DNA from: Anaerolineales bacterium UBA2029
GTDB lineage: Bacteria > Chloroflexota > Anaerolineae > Aggregatilineales > Aggregatilineaceae
Direction: 5' to 3'
Assembly (NCBI GenBank): GCA_002332795.1
Contig: DDBP01000062.1
Location: 1-11,686 of the forward strand
Length of the DNA stretch: 11,686 bases
Below, piece after piece: positions 1-5,133 of the stretch. A program made the position numbers and the translations under genes. The notes under the pieces are model-generated. The model saw nothing but the letters and a program-made list of their open reading frames with translations. It was not told the origin of the DNA and searched no databases. Each line of letters starts with the position of its first letter. The stretch's first letter is position 1.

Positions 1-174
1 CACCACCAGCGCGGGCCGCAGACCGCAGGTCAGCGCCAGCCGCGCGCCGCCGTCCGCGGCGACGATCAGCCCGCCCGCACCCTGACGCAGCGCTGCCTGC
101 ACCGCCGGGCCGTCCAGCAGATCGCCATTGGCGAAGACCAGCGCTCGCTTGCCCATATGTGCGTCTTCAGGCAT
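1..174 (-). CDS. thiN: Thiamine pyrophosphokinase, N-terminal part (runs off the window)
   Basis: The 58 codons read from 174 down to the window edge give a protein with the N-terminal signature of thiamine pyrophosphokinase: a beta strand ending in ANGDL, then IVAADGGARLAL and GLRPALVV, which in this family leads into the GD.DS metal-binding motif lying outside the window. The enzyme transfers pyrophosphate from ATP to thiamine to make the cofactor TPP in the cytoplasm. Two in-frame ATG starts are possible, 174 and 156. The 174 start has GGGGGAG about 11 nt upstream, inside the terminator stem; the 156 start has only a weak purine stretch. The TPP riboswitch directly upstream independently supports the assignment. 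The gene is cut by the window edge, not visibly broken. Confidence 0.88.
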   Translation of the reverse strand, partial: MPEDAHMGKRALVFANGDLLDGPAVQAALRQGAGGLIVAADGGARLALTCGLRPALVV

Positions 175-175
175 G

Positions 176-209
176 AAAAAAGCCACTCCCCCGGCAGAGA
201 AGAGTGGCT
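176..209 (-). terminator. Intrinsic terminator of the TPP riboswitch
   Basis: On the minus strand an exact 8-bp stem, AGCCACTC (209-202) with GAGTGGCT (188-181), encloses a 13-nt loop and runs into a U tract (181-176). It sits between the TPP aptamer and the start codon of the kinase gene, the position of the expression platform in transcription-attenuating riboswitches. The 3' arm and adjacent loop contain GGGGGAG, the only Shine-Dalgarno-like sequence for the 174 start, so folding of this hairpin would also mask the ribosome site in any transcript that escapes termination. Confidence 0.88.
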
Positions 210-230
210 GACATCTGGCGCGATCACGTG

Positions 231-339
231 CAACTCCCTCCGCCGGCATTATCCGGATCAGGTTCTTAGGGTCGGCGTCGCACTGCGGACGCACCTCTCA
301 GCCTGGCTGCCCCAGGCTCCCCCGGCTACGCATAAGTTG
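231..339 (-). promoter_or_regulatory. TPP riboswitch aptamer (THI element)
   Basis: Read on the minus strand, the region contains the hallmark conserved blocks of the TPP aptamer: CTGAGAGG (301-294), then ACCTGATCCGGATAATGCC (263-245), followed by GGCGGAGGGA. The flanks CAACT (339-335) and AGTTG (235-231) can close a P1 stem, and GCCTGG/CCAGGC (plus 302-317) form a local helix before CTGAGA. Known TPP riboswitches bind thiamine pyrophosphate and repress thiamine synthesis or uptake genes. Here the aptamer lies between a sigma-70 promoter and a terminator in front of thiamine pyrophosphokinase, so TPP binding should favour termination. The outer limits are approximate because P1 was set by eye. 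Confidence 0.95.
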
Positions 340-352
340 TTAAGCTGCTTCA

Positions 353-381
353 ACTATAGCAGAAACGCCCCTCGCTGCCAA
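353..381 (-). promoter_or_regulatory. Sigma-70 promoter for riboswitch-thiN transcript
   Basis: TTGGCA (381-376) and TATAGT (358-353) are separated by exactly 17 bp on the minus strand. A start site about 7 nt below the -10 box would fall near 346, just before the TPP aptamer begins at about 339. The -35 box lies only 20 bp beyond the stop codon of the secreted-protein gene, so the kinase gene is a separate transcription unit. Confidence 0.8.
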
Positions 382-401
382 TGCCTGAGCTGCAGCACAG
401 G

Positions 402-983
402 CTACGGCGCCGCGGTCACGATGACCGTGGCAGACGTAGAAAAGACAGACGCCGGGTACTTGTCTGGCTTGCCATCCTGGGGTGTCAGCGTGCCATCTGG
501 TAAGAGATACTCTACGTCGTAGAGGTCAGTGAGTTGATGGGTTTGCGTCACCGTCCACTCCAGAGTGTGCGTGCCGACCTCAAGCCAGCTCAGGTCATAC
601 AGCCACCAGGCACCATAGACCTTGTCGGCATGATTGTTGCACACTGGCGCATCTGTGGCCCACAACTCAGTGGGCAACCAGTAAGGCTTGGTGGTCTTGA
701 CCGAGCCATCCAGAAGCACCTGTCCATCAACCTTGAGTTCGACAGCAAACGCATTCTGAAAGGCGTTGACCAGCCCAGATGCCCGACAGACTGCCCAGCC
801 AGTCACAAACCAAACCGGGCGTCCGTCGGATGGCCCATACGGAGGGGCGCCATCCCAGTACATCCAGATGAGAACCTGAGGGTCCTCCTGCGCCCCTGCG
901 GACGGGAGGAATGCCAGCGCAGGCAGCACCAGCACGGCGATTAGCGATACCGAGACGACATACTTGAAAAAGCGAGCGCTCAT
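402..983 (-). CDS. Small secreted protein of unknown function
   Basis: A 193-residue protein that I do not recognise. Residues 1-31 form a Sec signal peptide: a basic n-region (SARFFK), a hydrophobic core (VVSVSLIAVLVLPALAFL) and an AGA|QED cleavage site. The mature part is rich in Trp, Tyr and Val and looks all-beta, with strand-like segments such as VLIWMYWDG, AVELKVDGQVLLDG and HTLEWTVTQTHQLTD, compatible with a single Ig-like or carbohydrate-binding-like sandwich (inference). It has two mature cysteines, C66 and C115, which could form one disulfide. The ATG at 983 was preferred over the in-frame start at 1031 because AGAGGAG (998-992) lies 8 nt upstream and the signal peptide then begins at residue 1. 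It follows the serine hydrolase by 91 bp with no convincing own promoter, so it may be co-transcribed with it. Confidence 0.8.
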   Translation of the reverse strand: MSARFFKYVVSVSLIAVLVLPALAFLPSAGAQEDPQVLIWMYWDGAPPYGPSDGRPVWFVTGWAVCRASGLVNAFQNAFAVELKVDGQVLLDGSVKTTKPYWLPTELWATDAPVCNNHADKVYGAWWLYDLSWLEVGTHTLEWTVTQTHQLTDLYDVEYLLPDGTLTPQDGKPDKYPASVFSTSATVIVTAAP

Positions 984-1004
984 GGTGTATGCTCCTCTTG
1001 CATA

Positions 1005-1020
1005 GTTCGTTCGAACGGAC
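1005..1020. repeat. Imperfect 16-bp palindrome upstream of the secreted protein gene
   Basis: GTTCGTTCGAACGGAC has a perfect 10-bp core, CGTTCGAACG, and matching outer GT/AC pairs with one mismatched position per arm. It lies just ahead of the ribosome site of the small secreted protein gene. It could be an operator or a short RNA hairpin; chance is also possible for a 10-bp core. Confidence 0.35.
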
Positions 1021-1035
1021 GGACAATGCACTCAA

Positions 1036-1068
1036 GGGCGGGCGTTCGTCTGCCGCGAGCGCCCGCCC
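1036..1068 (-). terminator. GC-rich hairpin just after the serine hydrolase gene
   Basis: GGGCGGGCG (1068-1060) pairs exactly with CGCCCGCCC (1044-1036). After one mismatch a further 3-bp TCG/CGA helix leaves a 7-nt loop. The hairpin starts 6 nt below the stop codon of the serine hydrolase. Only TT follows the stem, so it lacks a real U tract. It may act as a weak or factor-dependent terminator, or protect the 3' end of the upstream message while allowing some read-through into the next gene. Confidence 0.5.
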
Positions 1069-1074
1069 CACTCG

Positions 1075-2667
1075 CTAACCGGTAGCGCCAAAGACCGCTT
1101 TGACATCGCCTCGGTGTACTTCGAAGGCGATGATCTCCAGCACTGCGCCGTTGAACGTCATATCCAGGCGGTATTGCAGCGACCCTCCAATGTTCTTGAG
1201 GTACACACGGAACGTGTTGGGAGTCAGCCATTCGCCCTTCGCACCAATTGGCCCCAGGCGTCCTGTCGAGACGCGATAGATGCCATCCAGGCCTACCGGA
1301 ATCGCCTCCTGCTGCCCATCGGTGAAGAAGAGCGTCAGCACAGCCGCGTCACCGGAAAAGCTCAGCGAAAGGGCCTGTGTGCCCAGGACACTGGTATCCA
1401 TGCCTGGGATCACGGAATCCACCACTGGTTCGAGGCTCACCAGAGCGGGGCTGAACAGGCCATAGACCTTGCCGTCGATCTGCCCGGCCATCTCCGGCAA
1501 AGGCGGCACCGCCGCAGGTGCAGGGTTGGCAACCGCCGCGATCGCCGCGGCAAGCTGCGCTTCTCCCTCCGGATTCTCTGGTAGCGGCTCACCCGCATAG
1601 GGCATGCTCATCAGGCCGCCGAGCAGGGCAGGAAGCTGATGCATGGTACGGGTCGCTTCTGTGGCAGTGCCGGTGGCAACAAGCAGCACATCCAGGCCCG
1701 GAAGCACAAAGATATACTGCCCCCCACCTCCCAGCGCCAGCACCCCCAACCCTTCGAAGACCCACCATCCATAGCCGTACCCGACTCCGAAAGGAGTAGA
1801 CAATTGATTGGTCAACGAGTCGGCGACCCACTGTGCCGGCACGATCTGCGCACCATCCCATTGGCCGCCGTGCAGATAGAGATAGCCGAACTTCGCCCAG
1901 TCGCGCAGCGAGAATTGCAACCCCGCCGCGCCGCCGTTCCCGCCGTCGGGCCTGGTGGCCCAGACGACCTCAGTGATGCCCAGCGGCCCGAACAGGTTGG
2001 CCTGGGCAAATTCCATGGCGCTCTGGCCAGTCGCCGCCTCCAGGATCGCTGCCACCAGGGCGAAATTCAGGTTGCAGTATCGCCACTGCTCGCCTGGCGC
2101 GCCCGCCATGGGCAGTTCCAGCGTAGCCTGGAGCCAGTCGTCAGCCGCCCACACGTCCTTTTCGGGGTCCTGGCCCGCATTCACGTTGCACGCGAAACCG
2201 CTGCCCATGGTCAGCAGGTCTCTCAGCGTCATCGCCTGCTTCTGAGCGTCCAGGTTCGACACGGTGCGATCAGGGAAAAAGCTCAGCACTGGCTCGTCTA
2301 TGCTCTTGATGAACCCCTGCTCAAGAGCGATGCCCACCAGCGCGGAGGTCACGCTCTTGGTAGCGGAATACACGCTAAAGCGGGTGTCCGCCGTCGAGGG
2401 AGCATAGTACGCCTCGGCGACGACCTGCCCGTGCCGCACCAGCATCACGCTGTCCACCGTCAGGCTGGGTTCGCTCAGGGCCAGGAGATATGCCGCCACC
2501 GCTGCCGAATCCATCCCCTGGGCTTCTGGGGTTGAAGTCGTCCAGCCGTCAGTCGGCCACACGACGGGAGTATTTCCCTCCTGCGCACTTGCCAATGGGG
2601 TCACAGACAACGCCAAGATCAGCAACGCAGCGAACAACAACGAAGGGCTTGCATGCTTCGCCAACAC
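1075..2667 (-). CDS. Secreted serine hydrolase, beta-lactamase/penicillin-binding protein fold
   Basis: A 530-residue exported protein of the beta-lactamase-related family (PF00144). Residues 1-28 are a signal peptide (hydrophobic LLFAALLILALSVTPL, cleavage ASA|QEG). The catalytic core shows YSATKS with SxxK at S101/K104, the second motif YCN at 197-199, and GGGGQYIFVLPGLDVLLVAT near 312-330, where the usual H/K-containing third motif reads GGGGQ. The last ~140 residues form an added beta-rich domain (VGLDGIYR, GEWLTPNTFRVYLKNIGG) often seen in extracellular members. Such enzymes hydrolyse esters, amides or peptides; the substrate cannot be read from the sequence. GTG at 2667 was chosen because GGAGG (2677-2673) lies 5 nt upstream; TTG at 2664, 8 nt away, is equally possible. 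A longer frame up to 2808 would place 47 non-signal residues ahead of the signal peptide. Confidence 0.9.
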   Translation of the reverse strand: MLAKHASPSLLFAALLILALSVTPLASAQEGNTPVVWPTDGWTTSTPEAQGMDSAAVAAYLLALSEPSLTVDSVMLVRHGQVVAEAYYAPSTADTRFSVYSATKSVTSALVGIALEQGFIKSIDEPVLSFFPDRTVSNLDAQKQAMTLRDLLTMGSGFACNVNAGQDPEKDVWAADDWLQATLELPMAGAPGEQWRYCNLNFALVAAILEAATGQSAMEFAQANLFGPLGITEVVWATRPDGGNGGAAGLQFSLRDWAKFGYLYLHGGQWDGAQIVPAQWVADSLTNQLSTPFGVGYGYGWWVFEGLGVLALGGGGQYIFVLPGLDVLLVATGTATEATRTMHQLPALLGGLMSMPYAGEPLPENPEGEAQLAAAIAAVANPAPAAVPPLPEMAGQIDGKVYGLFSPALVSLEPVVDSVIPGMDTSVLGTQALSLSFSGDAAVLTLFFTDGQQEAIPVGLDGIYRVSTGRLGPIGAKGEWLTPNTFRVYLKNIGGSLQYRLDMTFNGAVLEIIAFEVHRGDVKAVFGATG

Positions 2668-2972
2668 AGTAGCCTCCAGTGTCTGTTGAGATCGGATTAG
2701 AAGGGACGTTGTCGTTCGTCCCGGTGAACGATCCCCATGGCGCGTCCCGTCTGGACCCAGGGACCATGAGTGAGCGGGGAAGAGAGGAAGCTCGCGCAGG
2801 TGCCTCACCCGTCCAGGGAGACAGGCTCTGCACGGAAGAGAAAAGGGGGCTGCACCTCCTATAGAAACAAGCAGCCGAAGACTCTCTGCTCAAGGAAAAA
2901 AAAGAGCATCGTCTTCGGCAGCATCGGAAGGGACGGCAATGCTTGGCTGCCGCTACTATGTGTCAGTAATGT
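2668..2972 (-). promoter_or_regulatory. Long structured 5' leader of the serine hydrolase mRNA
   Basis: The best promoter for the serine hydrolase is about 300 bp upstream of its start, and no credible gene lies between. The leader contains a strong hairpin pair near its 5' end (2871-2943), a near-perfect Shine-Dalgarno sequence TAGGAGGTG (2861-2853) with no start codon at useful distance, and nested short inverted repeats around 2700-2765 (for example GGGACG/CGTCCC and TCGTTC/GAACGA). I could not match it to a named riboswitch or T-box. Its role is therefore unknown; a regulatory or stabilising leader is the simplest reading. Confidence 0.45.
2871..2943 (-). promoter_or_regulatory. Overlapping alternative hairpins around a U8 tract in the leader
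   Basis: On the minus strand, GCCGAAGAC (2919-2911) pairs with GTCTTCGGC (2882-2874), with an inner TGCTC/GAGCA helix (2908-2904 with 2891-2887); the loop contains eight consecutive U (2903-2896). A competing 7-bp helix joins AGCATTG (2943-2937) to CGATGCT (2911-2905), one wobble included, and ends one base before the U8 tract, as an intrinsic terminator would. A second CGATGCT copy (2926-2920) offers another partner. The two folds exclude each other. This resembles an attenuator, but the long hairpin is completed only after the U tract is made, so the mechanism would not be the classical one. Confidence 0.4.
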
Positions 2973-2978
2973 GTCTCT

Positions 2979-3007
2979 ATTGTAAGACAGGTTTTTGAAT
3001 CAATCAA
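2979..3007 (-). promoter_or_regulatory. Sigma-70 promoter for the serine hydrolase unit
   Basis: TTGATT (3007-3002) and TACAAT (2984-2979) are spaced by exactly 17 bp in an AT-rich patch that stands out from the surrounding GC-rich DNA. It lies right after the terminator of the L,D-transpeptidase gene, where a new unit should begin. The predicted start is near 2972. Confidence 0.7.
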
Positions 3008-3045
3008 CTGACTTTAAATATCAGCCAGACTCACCCGACGCTGCC

Positions 3046-3077
3046 AAAAGACGATGCGCCAGGCTCGGCCCTGGCGC
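3046..3077 (-). terminator. Probable intrinsic terminator after the L,D-transpeptidase gene
   Basis: GCGCCAGG (3077-3070) and CCTGGCGC (3063-3056) form an exact 8-bp stem with a 6-nt loop. After ATCG comes TCTTTT (3051-3046), a short and slightly displaced U tract. It is the second of two hairpins downstream of the gene and is followed by the next promoter. Confidence 0.6.
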
Positions 3078-3095
3078 GTTCGGAAACAGTGCTCG

Positions 3096-3127
3096 CGCGC
3101 TCACGCCCTGTGCAGGGCGTCAGCGCG
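3096..3127 (-). terminator. Large palindromic hairpin abutting the L,D-transpeptidase stop codon
   Basis: CGCGCT and AGCGCG, one G-G mismatch, then ACGCCCTG and CAGGGCGT make a 32-nt near-perfect palindrome. It begins at the base right after the TGA stop (3130-3128). There is no U tract directly after it, so it more likely protects the 3' end or reinforces the terminator at 3046-3077 than terminates alone. Confidence 0.6.
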
Positions 3128-4198
3128 TCACTTGTACTTGCCGGTGCTGTACACGTACACGTAAGGGGTCTCGTAGCCACCGTCGAGGCTCCAGGTGAAC
3201 GCCCAATGCGCGTCGGTGATGGACATGTTGACGCAGCCGTGACTGTGCCGGTAGCCAAAGCCGTCGTGCCAGTATGTCCCGTGCAGCGAGATGGCGTTGT
3301 CGAAATACATCACCCAGGGCACGTTTTCCAGCGAGTAGAAGTCCGTCTGCCCTTCCGCGCCGCTCATGTGTCCGTTGGTCTGGCGCGACCACACTTTGAA
3401 AATACCCTCGTTGGTCGGCCAGTCCTCCAGACCAGAAGAAATGAGCGTGGCGAAGACTGGCGTATCTTCTTCATAGGCCACCAACACCTGCTCGTACAGG
3501 TCAACGGCAAACCAGCGCCCCTTCACCTGCGGCGGACGCTCGACGAACGTCACCCGCGCCACGCTGGTCTGAATGATCCACGCCTCCGGGCCGATCAGAT
3601 ACCACTGCCAGCCGTTCACCTCCGCCGTGGCGAAGATGTTGACGCGCGTATAGCGGGGGATCACCGGGCGCGATTGATCGCCGGGTGCGCCCGGATAGGG
3701 GCTGGGATATGAGGGAATCAGCACCCAGGCCATCGGGTACTCCAGCTCGCCATCCAGGTAGACGCCGGTGAACTCGCTGGGACGCACCACCGCCAGTTGA
3801 CTGGCGGGCATCCATTGCCCTTCGTTGACCTGCACCCAGTCCCCGCTCACGCCGGTGACCGTCACATAGTTGAAGCCCTCGGCGATCTGCCCGATGGGAT
3901 TGCCGCCGGGCGCATCATAAATAGTGGCCGCACCGCCCACAATGCGCCGAAAGGCGAAGCGGGCGATTTCCTGCATATTGGGAGCCAGCGGGCGCACGTC
4001 CGGGTGCGGATGCAGCAACATCTCGTCGAGCAACATCTGGTATTCGACGGTAGGCAGACCGGCAGTGCACCCTGGCCCATAGGGGTCACTCAGGCAGGCG
4101 GCGTGCTCCGGCCCCGAAGCGCGTACCAGGCCAGCAGGAGCAAGCGCCAGCAGGCTCAGCAACGACAATGTGGCGATGATCAGACGACGACGAGACAC
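3128..4198 (-). CDS. Secreted L,D-transpeptidase (YkuD domain) with SH3-like region
   Basis: A 356-residue exported cell-wall enzyme. Residues 1-28 form a signal peptide (RRR, then a Leu/Ala-rich core). Residues about 88-137 look like a bacterial SH3 domain (ATIYDAPGGNPIGQ, GDWVQVNEGQWMPASQL), and 180-215 may hold a second, weaker one. The YkuD catalytic domain fills about 228-350 and carries PTNEGIF (261-267), H306 in SLHGTYW and the signature SHGCVN at 319-324 with nucleophile C322; it fits the family pattern H...[S/T]HGC-hydrophobic-N. Such enzymes form 3-3 peptide cross-links or attach proteins to peptidoglycan, and the SH3 part may help bind the wall. The start is GTG at 4198 with GGAGGG (4210-4205) 6 nt upstream. 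It has its own extended -10 promoter and two downstream hairpins, so it is probably monocistronic. Confidence 0.92.
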   Translation of the reverse strand: MSRRRLIIATLSLLSLLALAPAGLVRASGPEHAACLSDPYGPGCTAGLPTVEYQMLLDEMLLHPHPDVRPLAPNMQEIARFAFRRIVGGAATIYDAPGGNPIGQIAEGFNYVTVTGVSGDWVQVNEGQWMPASQLAVVRPSEFTGVYLDGELEYPMAWVLIPSYPSPYPGAPGDQSRPVIPRYTRVNIFATAEVNGWQWYLIGPEAWIIQTSVARVTFVERPPQVKGRWFAVDLYEQVLVAYEEDTPVFATLISSGLEDWPTNEGIFKVWSRQTNGHMSGAEGQTDFYSLENVPWVMYFDNAISLHGTYWHDGFGYRHSHGCVNMSITDAHWAFTWSLDGGYETPYVYVYSTGKYK

Positions 4199-4289
4199 GA
4201 TGCACCCTCCGCAATACTCTTCAGGCGGGCAGAAGGCAGACGCCAGCCTGGGGGGTTACCCCTGTCCGGCGCTCATTGCTGTATCGTCA

Positions 4290-4298
4290 ATTGTACCA
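4290..4298 (-). promoter_or_regulatory. Extended -10 promoter for the L,D-transpeptidase gene
   Basis: TGGTACAAT on the minus strand combines the TGn extension with a TACAAT -10 box (4295-4290). No good -35 box is seen 16-18 bp upstream, which is usual for extended -10 promoters. The start site would be near 4283, giving an 85-nt leader that includes a small GGGG-TAA-CCCC inverted repeat (4262-4252). Confidence 0.5.
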
Positions 4299-4339
4299 AA
4301 GTGGGTTTGCCGCTCACAGGCGCTCAGCATACGGTGCCG

Positions 4340-5116
4340 CTACGCCCCGGCAGTTTCCTCGACTGCCAGCCGGTGCACCAGATTGAGCAGACGCCGTTGC
4401 AGTTCGGCGAATAGTTCCTCCGCCGCCGCTTCCTGTTCCTGGGGGGTAGAGGCTGCTTCCGTCGGATCGTGCAACGACCAGTGTGCCAGGCGCACGCCTT
4501 TAAACAGGTCATCGCCGACGCTTTCCGCTTCGTGCACGATATCGCAGACGGTGATCACCAGGTCGAAGGGAATGCCGCGCAGATCGTCCAGTGATTTGGC
4601 AGCCAGTCCAGCGATGGACACCCCGTGTCGCTGCAACACCCGTGCGGATACTTCAGGCAATGCCTGTCCCGCTCTCTGCGGCTCTTCGATACCGGCGCTG
4701 TAGGGGATCAGCGCCTGCGGAAACATATGGCGGGCCAGCGCTTCGGCCATCAGCGAGCGTGAGGTGTTGCGGCGACACAGAAACAGCACCCGTCGGGGGC
4801 GCTGCAACGCTGGCAAAGCCGGGCCATCGGCAGGGCAGGCACAATGCTGTTGCCACCAGCGGGTGAACCGCCGCGTCATGTGCAGATCAACGCTGTAATA
4901 GTGCCGCCGGGCGTCGCCGATGCTGCGCTGACTGCGGATCAGCCCGCAGTCCGTTAGAATGCTCAGATGATGCGAGAGCAGGTTCTGGCGCAGGCCCGTT
5001 TCGTCCATCAACTCAGAATTGGTGCGGTCGCTTGCCAGGAGCAGACGAAAGATGTGCAGCCGGTTTTCGTCCGCCAATGCTTTGAGAATGCCAATGACCT
5101 GGGATTCGCTCAACAT
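4340..5116 (-). CDS. ArsR-type HTH regulator fused to ArsC-like low-molecular-weight phosphatase
   Basis: A 258-residue fusion. Residues 1-90 are an ArsR-family winged helix (LKALADENRLHIFRLLL, LRQNLLSHHLSILTDCGLI recognition region, DARRHYYSV wing). Residues 108-250 have the low-molecular-weight phosphatase/arsenate reductase fold: the P-loop C114-RRNTS-RS fits CX5RS, C191 lies in DLVITVCD, and HWSLHDPTEA matches the WxxxDP acid loop of ArsC. In Bacillus-type ArsC two resolving cysteines follow the nucleophile; the first corresponds to C191, while the second position (about 198) is Glu. C92 and C94 at the domain junction could bind a metalloid or act in thiol exchange (inference). No arsenite exporter is adjacent, so arsenic detoxification is not proved. 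It starts 17 bp after the STAND gene ends, so the two are probably co-transcribed. Confidence 0.85.
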   Translation of the reverse strand: MLSESQVIGILKALADENRLHIFRLLLASDRTNSELMDETGLRQNLLSHHLSILTDCGLIRSQRSIGDARRHYYSVDLHMTRRFTRWWQQHCACPADGPALPALQRPRRVLFLCRRNTSRSLMAEALARHMFPQALIPYSAGIEEPQRAGQALPEVSARVLQRHGVSIAGLAAKSLDDLRGIPFDLVITVCDIVHEAESVGDDLFKGVRLAHWSLHDPTEAASTPQEQEAAAEELFAELQRRLLNLVHRLAVEETAGA

Positions 5117-5133
5117 GTTCTCTTATCTCTCAT

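Noticed and set aside
1000..1035. Promoter TTGTCC-16-TATGCA for the small secreted protein
   Set aside because: The start site would fall within the ribosome binding sequence, and both boxes match poorly.
1639..2535. Plus-strand open frame of 298 codons
   Set aside because: Antisense to the serine hydrolase, whose catalytic motifs and signal peptide are clear; the plus translation shows no domain.
2668..2808. Longer N-terminus of the serine hydrolase starting at 2808
   Set aside because: It would put 47 residues before a normal signal peptide; a strong ribosome site sits directly before GTG 2667.
2549..2893. Minus-strand 114-codon frame in the leader, and short plus-strand frames at 2679-2985
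   Set aside because: No ribosome site at the right distance, no recognisable protein features, and overlap with the better supported serine hydrolase start.
2680..2972. T-box riboswitch in the serine hydrolase leader
   Set aside because: The GGTGAGGCACCTGCGCG stretch recalls a T-box only loosely; there is no TGGNACCGCG core, and the downstream gene is not amino-acid related.
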